Part shown: piece after piece, positions 8,243 to 16,383 of the stretch | How positions within the stretch are numbered: the first letter of the stretch is position 1 | Layout: each line of letters begins with the position of its first letter | NCBI GenBank assembly: GCA_020832555.1 | Contig: JAFIEM010000032.1 | Span: forward strand, 1 to 34,285 | Source: Natronohydrobacter sp. | GTDB taxonomy: Bacteria; Pseudomonadota; Alphaproteobacteria; Rhodobacterales; Rhodobacteraceae | Direction of reading: 5' to 3' | Length of the DNA: 34,285 nt | The notes under the pieces: model-generated | Databases searched by the model: none | Seen by the model: the letters and a program-made list of their open reading frames with translations, nothing else | Told to the model about the DNA's origin: nothing | Position numbers and translations under genes: made by a program

Positions 8243-9211
8243 GTGAGCACGGAATTTGATGCGGTCGTGATTGGCCGGAACGAAGCGGCGCGGCTGAGTG
8301 CGGCGCTGGGCGCGGTTCAGGCACTGGCGCGGCGGGTGATCTATGTCGATAGCGGGTCGCGCGACGGGTCGGTGGCTTTGGCGCGCGCAAGCGGTGTCGA
8401 GGTGCTGGAACTGGACCCGGCGCGGCCCTTTTCTGCCGCACGCGCCCGTAATGAGGGGTTCGCGGCGTTGGGCGCGGATCGCGCGGATTTCGTGCAATTC
8501 ATTGATGCCGATTGCCTGCTGGTGCCGGGCTGGCTGGAGCGCGCCTGCGCCTATCTCGACGCCCATCCACAGGCCGGGTTGGTGATCGGGCGCTACCGCG
8601 AGGAAGCGCCCGAGGCTTCGGTCTATAACTGGCTGACCGATTGGGAATGGGACAAGCCCGAGGGGAAGGATGCCGCCGGGATCGGCACCTTCATGACCCG
8701 CGCGGAGGCTTTCGCGCAGACCGGCGGGTTTCGCGACAGCATGATTGCGGCGGAAGATGACGAGATGTTCCTGCGGATGCGCGGGCTTGGCTGGCAGACA
8801 TGGAGTATTGCTGCGCCGATGTGCACGCATGATGCAGGGCTGCGCGCGTTCCGTCCGTGGTGGCGGCGGATGATCCGCGCGGGCCATAGTTTCGCGGAAC
8901 TCGGCGCGTTGCATCCGGGCACGGCGGCGGCGGCGCGCAAGCGGGCGGTGCTTTGGGGGGGGCTTGTGCCGTTACTGGTGCTCGCGGGCGCGGTGCTGTG
9001 GTGGCCTTTGGTCGTGTTGGTTGTGGCGCTCACTGTGGCGGCGATGGCGCGGCAGGGCGTGCGATTCGCGCGGATGGGGGCGCAGCCTGTGCGCGCGGTG
9101 GCGGCGGCGGGGCTGGTGATGCTGAGCAAATTCGCCAATCTTTACGGCATGGCGTGGTATTGGCTGCGCAGGCTGCGCCGCAGTGATGCCCAGATCATTG
9201 AATACAAATAG
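8243..9211 (+). CDS. Family 2 glycosyltransferase, membrane-anchored
   Basis: This 322-residue protein is a GT-A fold glycosyltransferase of family 2, which transfers a sugar from a nucleotide-sugar donor. The N-terminus has VVIGRNEAARL, then YVDSGSRDGSVALA (donor-binding aspartate region) and the metal-binding motif FIDADCLLVPGW. A later acidic motif, AEDDEMFLRMRGLGW, fits the catalytic ED region. Two hydrophobic stretches at about residues 230-265 suggest a membrane anchor with the catalytic domain in the cytoplasm. The start is GTG at 8243, with GAGGGG about 10 bases upstream. The fused oxidoreductase gene follows after 33 bases, so both probably modify a surface glycan or glycolipid. The acceptor is unknown. 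Confidence 0.85.
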   Translation: MSTEFDAVVIGRNEAARLSAALGAVQALARRVIYVDSGSRDGSVALARASGVEVLELDPARPFSAARARNEGFAALGADRADFVQFIDADCLLVPGWLERACAYLDAHPQAGLVIGRYREEAPEASVYNWLTDWEWDKPEGKDAAGIGTFMTRAEAFAQTGGFRDSMIAAEDDEMFLRMRGLGWQTWSIAAPMCTHDAGLRAFRPWWRRMIRAGHSFAELGALHPGTAAAARKRAVLWGGLVPLLVLAGAVLWWPLVVLVVALTVAAMARQGVRFARMGAQPVRAVAAAGLVMLSKFANLYGMAWYWLRRLRRSDAQIIEYK

Positions 9212-9244
9212 CCGCAAATTGGCGAATCAGGGGCAAGGGATTTC

Positions 9245-11347
9245 ATGGCGGAAAAGGAATTGCGCGTCGGGCTGGTCGGCGCGGGCTATATTGCGGATTG
9301 GCATGCAAGCAGCCTGCACCGGGTGCCGGGGGTGCGTCTGGTGGGGATTTGCGATCCGGCGCTGAGTGCGGCTGAGGCATTGGCCAGCAGCCACGGCGCG
9401 CGCGCCTTTGCCAGCCTGTCCGAAATGATGGCGGCGGTTCAGTGCGACGCGGTGCATATTCTGACCCCGCCGCATCTGCACGCCCCCCTTGCGATTGAAG
9501 CGCTGGAGGCAGGCGCGCATGTGCTGGTCGAAAAGCCCTTCGCGACCTCGCTGGCCGAGGCTGAGGCGATGTGCGCGGCGGCGGACAATGCCGGGCGCGT
9601 GATCGGGGTGAATCATAATTTTCTGGGCCTGCCCGGCTATCAGCGGTTGCGCCAGGCGATGCGGGACGGGCTGATCGGGCGGGTGGATCAGGCCGCGGTC
9701 CATTGGCATTATCCGCTGCAACCACTGCGCACCGGGCCGTTCGGCATGTGGATGCTGCAAAGCGCCGAAAACCTGATGCTGGAGCTTGGACCGCATCTGC
9801 ATGCGTTCGTGCAGGATTTGTTCGGCCCGATGGAAGATATGGATCTGCGGCTGATGCGGCCTGTGACCCTGCCCACGGGGCGGGTGCTGCCGCAGGGCTG
9901 GCGGGTTCAGGGGCGCGCGGGTGTGACCGAGGTCACGCTCTCGGTCTCGCTGACCGAGGGGGCGGATGACCGCGCGCTGCGGCTGCGGGGGGTGGCCGGG
10001 GCGGCAGAGCTGGATTTCGCCAAGGACCGGTTGATCATCTCGCGCGGCAATGCGTCCGATATCATCGTCAATCCGCTGCGGGTGGAACTGGCGGCAGCAG
10101 GCGCGCATCTGCGCGAGGGGCTGCGCAATGCGTTTGTGCAGGCGCGCTCGCTGAACCGTCGCCAGCCCTATGCGCTGGGGTTCGAGGGGCTGTTTGGCGG
10201 GTTTTACGGGGCGCTGCGCAAGGGGGTGGCGCTGCCGGATGCCTGTTCAGGGGTGGCGGCCTGTGCAGTGATGCGCGAGATCGAGGGGCTGCGCGGGCGT
10301 ATTCCTGAGCGCTATCGCCCCGAATTGGCGGCGCCTGTCGTGGCCAGTGGCAAGCCGGATGCGCTGGTGATCGGCGGGACCGGGTTTCTGGGCCGTGAAC
10401 TGGTGCGGCAACTGGTGGCGGAAGGGCAGCGCGTGGGGGTGCTGAGCCGCGCGAAGAGCAATCCCTTTGCAGGGATGGAAGATCGGGTGACGCTGGTGAC
10501 AGCGGGGCTGCAAGATGAGGCGGGCTTGCGCGGTGCCATGACGGGGATGGGCTGCGTCTATCATCTGGCCAAGGCCGAGGAATCGAGTTGGGACGGCTAT
10601 CTGAAAAACGATGTGGCCGTGACCGAACGGCTGGCACGCGCGGCGCTGGGCGCGGGCGTGGGGCGGTTCATCTATTCGGGCACGATTGCGTCCTATGATG
10701 CGTCAAATCCGGCGAAGGTGATCACCGAGGAGACCCCCTTTGGCGATATGGCAGCGCGCAATCTTTATGCGCGCTCCAAGGCGCTGTGCGAGGAACGCCT
10801 GCTGGCGCTGCACCGCACTGAGGGGTTGCCGCTGGTGATCGCGCGGCCCGGTATCGTGGTCGGTCCCGGTGGGCCGTTGCAGCATTGGGGGATCGGGCGC
10901 TGGCATGGGGCGGGCGCGGTGCGGATCTGGGGCAATGGGCTGAACAAGCTGCCTTTCGTACTGAACGAGGATGTGGCGCGCGGGCTGGTGCTGATGGCGG
11001 GGGCTGAGGGGGTTGAGGGGCGGTCTTTCAACCTGGTCGGTCCGCCGCTCTTGAGCGCGCGCGGCTGGTTTGACGCGATTGCGGTACAGACGGGGACGCG
11101 GATTGCGGTTGCGGGGGGCAATCTGACGGCGTTCTGGGCCGGGGATCAGGTGAAATATGCGCTGAAACGCTATGTGATGGGGCGCAAGGGGGCCACGCGC
11201 GGATCGCTGCGCGACTGGCGGTCGCGGGCGCATCTGGCGCGGTTTTCCAACCGCGCGGCCTGCGAGGGGCTGGGCTGGCAGCCCGAGGCGGATGCGGCGC
11301 GTTTTGTGGCGCGGGCGATTGGGCCGGAGGCGATGTTCGGGTTCTGA
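9245..11347 (+). CDS. Gfo/Idh/MocA oxidoreductase fused to NAD-dependent epimerase/dehydratase
   Basis: The 700-residue product joins two NAD(P)-dependent enzymes. Residues 1 to about 360 form a Gfo/Idh/MocA oxidoreductase: nucleotide-binding GAGYIA at 12-17, the EKP motif with its catalytic lysine at 96-98, and a GPHLHAF segment near 182. Residues from about 371 to 690 form an extended SDR (epimerase/dehydratase type): GGTGFLG at 377-383, a serine in YSGTIAS near 478, and the YARSK catalytic pair Y508/K512. No stop or shift lies between them, so this is a true fusion. Gfo-type enzymes and SDRs often act on the same nucleotide sugars, so the fusion may perform two successive steps. It lies 33 bases after the GT2 gene. 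The substrate cannot be inferred. Confidence 0.85.
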   Translation: MAEKELRVGLVGAGYIADWHASSLHRVPGVRLVGICDPALSAAEALASSHGARAFASLSEMMAAVQCDAVHILTPPHLHAPLAIEALEAGAHVLVEKPFATSLAEAEAMCAAADNAGRVIGVNHNFLGLPGYQRLRQAMRDGLIGRVDQAAVHWHYPLQPLRTGPFGMWMLQSAENLMLELGPHLHAFVQDLFGPMEDMDLRLMRPVTLPTGRVLPQGWRVQGRAGVTEVTLSVSLTEGADDRALRLRGVAGAAELDFAKDRLIISRGNASDIIVNPLRVELAAAGAHLREGLRNAFVQARSLNRRQPYALGFEGLFGGFYGALRKGVALPDACSGVAACAVMREIEGLRGRIPERYRPELAAPVVASGKPDALVIGGTGFLGRELVRQLVAEGQRVGVLSRAKSNPFAGMEDRVTLVTAGLQDEAGLRGAMTGMGCVYHLAKAEESSWDGYLKNDVAVTERLARAALGAGVGRFIYSGTIASYDASNPAKVITEETPFGDMAARNLYARSKALCEERLLALHRTEGLPLVIARPGIVVGPGGPLQHWGIGRWHGAGAVRIWGNGLNKLPFVLNEDVARGLVLMAGAEGVEGRSFNLVGPPLLSARGWFDAIAVQTGTRIAVAGGNLTAFWAGDQVKYALKRYVMGRKGATRGSLRDWRSRAHLARFSNRAACEGLGWQPEADAARFVARAIGPEAMFGF

Positions 11348-11524
11348 GCGGGGGCATTGGGCTGCGCGATGTGCGGACCGGTTGCGGTGCGTTGGGTGCT
11401 GATGGGGGCAGGGTTGCGGACCTTTCCGCCGTTCGCGTTCTGTGAGAGTCTTTCCCAAGGCCAGTCTGGAGTGAGGCGAAATGACTGAAGGACTGCAAGT
11501 CCCCATCTGCCGCCCGGCGCAGCT

Positions 11525-12640
11525 ATGAAGAGCGCTGCGCGCTCTTTGATGCCGGATTACCTTCGACTGATTGCGCTGTTCGGGATTGTTGTCGTCAATG
11601 TCCAGTTCATCGCCTTCTCTGCCCTGGGCAGCTTTGCCGAACCCAGCGGAGAGACGGGGCTGGACAGGCTTACACTTTGGCTGGTGAATGGGCTGGCGCT
11701 GTTCAAGTCATACGGCTTGTTCTCGTTCATGTTCGGCGTGGGGCTCGGGTTCCTGATGCGCTCGGCGCAGCGGCAGGGCCTGTCCTTTGGGCGGCTCTAT
11801 CGCAATCGCATGATCGGGTTGCTGATCCTCGGGATTGCTCATGGGTGCCTGTTCTTCCCCGGCGACATCCTGACGATCTACGCGGTGACGGGGTCCATTC
11901 TCTACCTGTTCCGCGATTGGCAGGTCGTGCGGCTGGTCCGGGTCGGCGCAGCGCTTCTGATCTTTCAGGTTCTCATAGCAGCACCGCTCCTGCTTTTCGC
12001 GCCGGAAACCCCGCCAGACTTCGTCGCGCTGGAACACAGCACCCTGACAGCAGGCGGGTTCATGGAGGCCGCCCTGTTTCGCAGCGTCGGCTTTGCCTTC
12101 ACCATGCCCGCGTTCCTTGTGATCCAAGGGGTATCGGCGCTTGGCTGGTTCTGCCTTGGGCTGGCGGCGGTCAAGTCGGGCATGATCGACAATGCACAAC
12201 ATCCGCTCTGGCGACGCGCGCGACGCCTTTGCCTGCTGCCGGGGGTTGCGGTCAGCCTGATCGGGGCGGCGATCTGGCAATGGGGGCCACCGGAGCCGGG
12301 TTTGGCGGTGACACTTGCCGCCGCGCCGGTGGCAACGCTGGGCTATCTTGGCGTGATTGCCGCGCTGTCCCGCCCACCGGGGCCGGTCATCGCAAGGGCG
12401 CTTGCCGCAGGCGGATCGAGTTTGAGCGTCTATCTTGGTCAGTCGATCATCCTGACCACCCTATTCTCCGGCTATGGATTTGGGCTTTGGGACAGCGTGG
12501 ACAGGCTAACGGCCACCGCAATCGCCATCGCTGTCACCGCTGCCCTGATCATTGCCCTGTCGATCTGGCGAACCCGCTTCGCGCTGGGGCCCTTTGAATG
12601 GGTCCTGCGGCGAATAACCTATCGAAGCCGCCAGCTCTGA
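11525..12640 (+). CDS. DUF418 (YeiB-like) membrane protein
   Basis: This 371-residue protein has about eight to ten hydrophobic segments and matches the YeiB/DUF418 family: N-terminal MPDYLRLIALFGIVVVN, the segment FSFMFGVGLGFLMRSAQRQG, RNRMIGLLILGIAHG, and the C-terminal FALGPFEWVLRRITYRS. The family is related to acyltransferase-like membrane proteins, but its role is not established. The start is uncertain: ATG 11525 or the ATG at 11549 (MPDYL), with no strong ribosome-binding site before either. It is preceded by 177 bases with no recognisable gene and followed by a possible hairpin. It is probably not part of the glycosyl operon. Confidence 0.82.
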   Translation: MKSAARSLMPDYLRLIALFGIVVVNVQFIAFSALGSFAEPSGETGLDRLTLWLVNGLALFKSYGLFSFMFGVGLGFLMRSAQRQGLSFGRLYRNRMIGLLILGIAHGCLFFPGDILTIYAVTGSILYLFRDWQVVRLVRVGAALLIFQVLIAAPLLLFAPETPPDFVALEHSTLTAGGFMEAALFRSVGFAFTMPAFLVIQGVSALGWFCLGLAAVKSGMIDNAQHPLWRRARRLCLLPGVAVSLIGAAIWQWGPPEPGLAVTLAAAPVATLGYLGVIAALSRPPGPVIARALAAGGSSLSVYLGQSIILTTLFSGYGFGLWDSVDRLTATAIAIAVTAALIIALSIWRTRFALGPFEWVLRRITYRSRQL

Positions 12641-12664
12641 GGCCTTGCCTCGGTAGCGGTCGGC

Positions 12665-12690
12665 CATTCCCGAGATTAACCACGGGAATG
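12665..12690 (+). terminator. Possible hairpin after the DUF418 gene
   Basis: CATTCCCG (12665-12672) and CGGGAATG (12683-12690) are perfect inverted 8-mers with a 10-base loop, 24 bases after the DUF418 stop codon. No T-run follows, so termination is not certain. The remaining roughly 200 bases up to the stress-protein gene hold no ORF I can support. Confidence 0.35.
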
Positions 12691-12896
12691 CTGAATGTTC
12701 CCAGACGGGCTAAGATTGCAAGATCTGTCAGGCTCTGTTCGTTCGCTCGGGCCTCAAAGCCGATCTCGGGCAATTTGCATCAGACAACGAATACCAGCCC
12801 ACGCTTCGCGCGCAGTTTGACGATCCGTGCGGGTGGCACCGGTCGGGTTGCGCATTGGCCTGACTGAATCGCAGCGGTTCCTGCCGGGCCACCGCC

Positions 12897-13322
12897 TCAA
12901 CCCCGCACCACATAGACCGATTGTTTCGCATGCCGCACGATGCGCGCGGCATTGGGGCCAAGCAGGTAATCGGCGGCCTCGGGGCGGTGGGCGGCGAGGA
13001 TGATCAGATCGACCTCCAGCTTGTCGGCGGCGCGCAGAATCTCGTCATAGATATTGCCGTGCAGCACGTGCGGATGCACCTCGATCGCGCCGGGCACGTT
13101 CTGGCGCACCCAGTTGCGCAGGGCTTCGCTGAAATGGTGCAGCGCGGTCTGCTCGAACCCGGCCTTGAAGAAAGTGCCGACCATCGAGAGGCCGAAATCG
13201 GGCAGCACACTCACCACATGCAATTCGCCGCCCTGCGCCAGCATGGTCTGCGCCTCGGCCATCGGCTTGATCCAGGAGGTCGGCGCATTCAGGTCGATGG
13301 GCAGCAGGATTTTTTTGGGCAT
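12897..13322 (-). CDS. Universal stress protein (UspA family)
   Basis: This 141-residue cytoplasmic protein has the UspA alpha/beta fold: opening MPKKILLPIDLNAPTSW, the strand ELHVVSVLPDFG, the segment VDLIILAAHRPEAADYLLG and C-terminal ARIVRHAKQSVYVVRG. In ATP-binding Usp proteins the last region reads G-x-x-G followed by G-S/T; here the second glycine region is only partly kept (LLGPNAARIVRHAKQS), so nucleotide binding is uncertain. The ATG is preceded by GAGGA. It lies downstream of the EAL gene on the same strand but 123 bases away, so separate transcription is possible. Confidence 0.92.
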   Translation of the reverse strand: MPKKILLPIDLNAPTSWIKPMAEAQTMLAQGGELHVVSVLPDFGLSMVGTFFKAGFEQTALHHFSEALRNWVRQNVPGAIEVHPHVLHGNIYDEILRAADKLEVDLIILAAHRPEAADYLLGPNAARIVRHAKQSVYVVRG

Positions 13323-13445
13323 GCTTTCGGTCCTCGCGGGCTGGCTTGCGGCCAGGGATGGGCCGCCGGGTCCGATTGGGCCATGGAGCGGGGCAGTAAA
13401 TCAAGCCCTAATGCGCAGCGCAGGTGCCGGGATGGTTTCCCCCCC

Positions 13446-14291
13446 TCAACCTGTGGCGCGGGTTTTCAGCCGCGTGATCTTCCACGGTTCCTGCGTCGAG
13501 GGTGCCCCGAAATAATAGCCTTGCAGGCAATCGACGCCCATTTCAGTCAGGATGCGCGCATCCTCTGCGGTTTCGACGGATTCGGCGACAGTGAACATGT
13601 CGAAATGGCGCGCAATCGATACCAGCGCCTGCACCAGCACCTGATTGTCGGGCGAGGCCGCGATATCACGGATGAACATGCCGTCGATCTTGACGATATC
13701 GAAGTAGAAATCCTTGAGATAGCGGAAGGCGGTGTAGCCCGCGCCGAAATCATCGAGTGCGAAACAGATGCCGCGTTCCTGCATTTCTTCCATGAAAACC
13801 GTCACCAGATCGGGCATGACCATGGCCGAGGATTCGGTGATTTCGAGGATCAGCCGTTCCGCGATATCGGGGCTGCTGCGCAGGCCCCGTTCCAGTGTCG
13901 CCAGCCATTCGGGATAGCCGATCGAGCGCGCTGACATGTTGATCGAAAGCCGGATCGAGGGTTCTGCGGCGAGGGTCTGCAACCCGATTTCCAGCGCCAG
14001 ACAGTCGATCCGGCGCCCCAACTCGCTGGTTTCGACCACATCCATGAAATCCATCGCCGGGATGATCCGGCCCGTATGGTCGATGATGCGGATCAGCCCT
14101 TCGTAAAAGGCCGCGCGCTTGGGCATGCGTGCCTGCACCACGGGTTGAAAGGCCAGGATGCTGCGGCGCTGGTCGAGGGCTTCGCGCACCATCGCCAATG
14201 TGTCGCGGCGCTGGCCTTCGGCAGCGGCCGAGACGGGGGAAGAGTAGACAACATCATCTGCTGTGAACTGTGAGGATCTGTGAGGCGACAT
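13446..14291 (-). CDS. EAL-domain cyclic-di-GMP phosphodiesterase
   Basis: This 281-residue protein is a stand-alone EAL domain with a 40-residue N-terminal extension and no GGDEF, sensor or membrane part. EAL proteins linearise cyclic di-GMP to pGpG. Key residues are kept: EGL at 64-66 in place of EAL, N118 (SINMSARS), E150 and E153 (EITESS), D180/D181 (DDFGAGYT), K201 (KIDGMF), and E237/E240 (AESVETAED). The C-terminal motif GYYFGAP is a variant of GYxFSRP. Catalysis is therefore plausible. The gene diverges from argH; a perfect TTAAC/GTTAA inverted repeat lies about 40-55 bases upstream of its start and may be an operator. Confidence 0.92.
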   Translation of the reverse strand: MSPHRSSQFTADDVVYSSPVSAAAEGQRRDTLAMVREALDQRRSILAFQPVVQARMPKRAAFYEGLIRIIDHTGRIIPAMDFMDVVETSELGRRIDCLALEIGLQTLAAEPSIRLSINMSARSIGYPEWLATLERGLRSSPDIAERLILEITESSAMVMPDLVTVFMEEMQERGICFALDDFGAGYTAFRYLKDFYFDIVKIDGMFIRDIAASPDNQVLVQALVSIARHFDMFTVAESVETAEDARILTEMGVDCLQGYYFGAPSTQEPWKITRLKTRATG

Positions 14292-14331
14292 GAGCTGACT
14301 CCGCTATTTTGGTCAGACTGGCCCCTCTGAC

Positions 14332-14346
14332 TTAACTGCGGGTTAA
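14332..14346. promoter_or_regulatory. Inverted repeat between EAL gene and argH
   Basis: TTAAC (14332-14336) and GTTAA (14342-14346) form a perfect inverted repeat with a 5-base spacer, about 40 bases upstream of the EAL start and 55 bases upstream of the likely argH -35 box. Confidence 0.35.
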
Positions 14347-14400
14347 AGCGGTGGCGTTTACCTAAAATCCGACCCATTTTCCGGCAGACGCTGCGCTTGA

Positions 14401-14429
14401 TTGCCTTCATGGGGCCGCGCGCGTATAGC
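14401..14429 (+). promoter_or_regulatory. Likely argH promoter
   Basis: TTGCCT (14401-14406) and TATAGC (14424-14429) are 17 bases apart. Transcription would begin near 14436, leaving about 28 bases of leader with GGAG at 14453-14456 before ATG 14464. Confidence 0.5.
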
Positions 14430-14463
14430 CAACGCGGTGGTGCGCGGCAAAAGGAGCGTGGCG

Positions 14464-15855
14464 ATGGACAAGACAGCGGCAAACCAGATGTGGGGCGGGC
14501 GGTTCAGTGCCGGGCCGGATGCGATCATGGAGGCGATCAATGCCTCGATCGGCTTCGACAAGCGCCTGGCACCTCAGGATATCGCCGGATCACGCGCCCA
14601 TGCGGCCATGCTGGCGGCGACCGGGATTATCACATCTGACGATGCTTCCGAGATCGACCGTGGCTTGCAGCAGGTGTTGGCCGAGATCGCGGCGGGGGAA
14701 TTCACCTTCTCCACCGCGCTGGAGGACATTCACATGAATGTCGAGAACCGGCTGCGCGAGATCATCGGCGCACCTGCGGGGCGGTTGCATACCGCGCGCT
14801 CGCGCAATGATCAGGTGGCGCTGGATTTCCGGCTCTGGGTGCGCGAACAATGTGACGCGGCCATTGCCGGGCTTGACGCGCTGATGCGGGCGTTTCTTGT
14901 GCAGGCCGAAGCGGGTGCGGATTGGGTGATGCCGGGCTTTACGCATCTGCAGACCGCGCAGCCGGTGACATGGGGGCATCATATGCTGGCCTATGTCGAG
15001 ATGTTCGCGCGGGACAAATCGCGGTTTCAGGATGCGAGGGCCCGCATGAATGAATGTCCTTTGGGGGCGGCGGCTTTGGCAGGCACGTCCTTTCCCATCG
15101 ACCGGCATATGGTGGCCAGCGCGCTGGGCTTTGACCGGCCCACGGCCAATTCGCTGGATACCACGGCGGATCGGGATTTCGCTTTGGAGTTTCTGAGTGC
15201 GGCCTCGATCTGTGCCATGCATCTGTCGCGTTTCGCCGAAGAGCTGGTGATCTGGTCCTCGGCGCAGTTCCGCTTTGTGCGGATGTCGGACCGGTTCTCG
15301 ACCGGCTCATCCATCATGCCGCAAAAACGCAACCCGGATGCGGCAGAGCTGCTGCGCGCCAAGCTGGGACGGATTCTGGGGGCGACGGTGGCGCTGTTCA
15401 CGGTGATGAAGGGGCTGCCGCTGACCTATTCCAAGGATATGCAGGAAGATAAGGAACAGGTCTTTGACGCGGCGGATAACCTGCTGCTGGGGCTGGCCGC
15501 GATGGAAGGGATGGTCAGCGACCTGACCGCCAATCGCGCAGCGCTGGAAGCCGCCGCCAGTTCCGGCTTTTCCACCGCGACCGATCTGGCCGACTGGCTG
15601 GTGCGGGAATTGAACCTGCCGTTTCGGGATGCGCATCATGTGACAGGCAGTCTGGTGAAGCTGGCCGAGGACAAGGGCTGCGATCTGCCGGATCTGTCGC
15701 TGACGGACATGCAGAATGTGCATGGCGAAATCACGGATGCGGTCTATTCTGTACTGGGGGTGCAGAATTCCGTGGCCAGCCGGACCAGCTATGGCGGCAC
15801 AGCGCCCGCGAATGTCCGCGCCCAGATCGCGCGTTGGAAAGAGGTGTTGGGATGA
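14464..15855 (+). CDS. argH: Argininosuccinate lyase
   Basis: ArgH splits argininosuccinate into arginine and fumarate, the last step of arginine synthesis. The 463-residue product has the family start [13 protein letters not shown], the segment [24 protein letters not shown], the TGFTHLQ-like [17 protein letters not shown], and the fumarase/aspartase superfamily signature [12 protein letters not shown] at about residues 280-291, which carries the catalytic serine loop. I choose ATG 14464, with GGAG eight bases upstream; the frame is open to 14401 but that part contains the promoter. The stop overlaps the start of a small lipoprotein gene (ATGA), marking an operon with the next two genes and probably lysA. 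Confidence 0.97.
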   Translation: MDKTAANQMWGGRFSAGPDAIMEAINASIGFDKRLAPQDIAGSRAHAAMLAATGIITSDDASEIDRGLQQVLAEIAAGEFTFSTALEDIHMNVENRLREIIGAPAGRLHTARSRNDQVALDFRLWVREQCDAAIAGLDALMRAFLVQAEAGADWVMPGFTHLQTAQPVTWGHHMLAYVEMFARDKSRFQDARARMNECPLGAAALAGTSFPIDRHMVASALGFDRPTANSLDTTADRDFALEFLSAASICAMHLSRFAEELVIWSSAQFRFVRMSDRFSTGSSIMPQKRNPDAAELLRAKLGRILGATVALFTVMKGLPLTYSKDMQEDKEQVFDAADNLLLGLAAMEGMVSDLTANRAALEAAASSGFSTATDLADWLVRELNLPFRDAHHVTGSLVKLAEDKGCDLPDLSLTDMQNVHGEITDAVYSVLGVQNSVASRTSYGGTAPANVRAQIARWKEVLG

Positions 15856-15986
15856 AACCTGTTGCTCTGATCATGGCGCTTGCGCTTCTGGCCGCTTGCG
15901 GCGCCGAAGCGCCACCGCGTGCGCCTGAACCTGTGGGCGTGAGCATCTCGGGCGAGGCGCGTATCGGTGTGAGCGGTCGGATATGA
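15852..15986 (+). CDS. Micro-lipoprotein between argH and lysA
   Basis: This 44-residue protein is too short for normal gene calling. It has a signal sequence ([16 protein letters not shown]) with lipobox LAAC, so residue C16 would be lipidated after cleavage, leaving a 29-residue mature peptide. A proline-rich part (APPRAPEPV) leads to a glycine/serine tail. The start ATG overlaps the argH stop (ATGA) and the stop overlaps the next gene (ATGA), strong evidence that it is translated. Small lipoproteins near lysA occur in many proteobacteria (the LptM/LppL type), but the conserved CGxKGPL-like motif of that family is not present, so I call it only a lipoprotein of the same position. Confidence 0.8.
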   Translation: MKPVALIMALALLAACGAEAPPRAPEPVGVSISGEARIGVSGRI

Positions 15987-16303
15987 CGCCGCTGCGTATC
16001 CTGTGGCTCGCGCTTGCGATCTGGGGCAGCGTGCATCCGATGTATTGGTTCATCACCTGGTTTGTACAGAATGAATGGTCGCTGATGGCCATGGTCGATG
16101 CCTGGCATGCCAATGCCGCGACCACGGGCCTTGTCTGGGATCTGACCATCGCGGCTGTGGCGCTGACGCTCTTCGTGATGGTCGAGACCTGGCAGACGCG
16201 GCGCTTCCTCGGGCTGCTGGCCATTCCCGCCACCTTCTGCATCGGCGTGTCCTGCGGGGTGCCGCTTTACCTGTTCCTGCGCTCGGCCCCTGCCAAATCC
16301 TGA
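15983..16303 (+). CDS. DUF2834 membrane protein
   Basis: This 106-residue protein has three likely membrane helices: residues 5-25 (ILWLALAIWGSVHPMYWFI), about 48-68 (TTGLVWDLTIAAVALTLFVM), and about 76-98 (FLGLLAIPATFCIGVSCGVP). The pattern, with WDLTIAA near the middle and a final segment followed by a short polar tail, matches DUF2834. Function is unknown. Its ATG overlaps the micro-lipoprotein stop codon by ATGA, so it is translated as the third member of the argH run. Confidence 0.82.
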   Translation: MTPLRILWLALAIWGSVHPMYWFITWFVQNEWSLMAMVDAWHANAATTGLVWDLTIAAVALTLFVMVETWQTRRFLGLLAIPATFCIGVSCGVPLYLFLRSAPAKS

Positions 16304-16309
16304 TTTCAT

Positions 16310-16336
16310 CTTGCCCCAAATACTCCCGCCGGAGGC
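16310..16336. repeat. Short Rhodobacterales intergenic motif with CTCC/GGAG hairpin
   Basis: The sequence TTGCCCCAAATACTCCCGCC and the following GGAGGC lie between the DUF2834 gene and lysA. CTCC (16323-16326) pairs with GGAG (16331-16334). I recall close versions of this motif recurring between genes in Rhodobacteraceae; that is from memory and only one copy is in this window. Confidence 0.5.
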
Positions 16337-16383
16337 ACACCACGCTTGCGCCCCGGCCTGACGCCTGACCGAAAGCCTTGCCC

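Noticed and set aside
12549-12773. Minus-strand ORF of 74 codons after the DUF418 gene
   Set aside because: It overlaps the 3' end of the DUF418 gene and has no ribosome-binding site or family pattern. It may be a decayed fragment, but I cannot support it.
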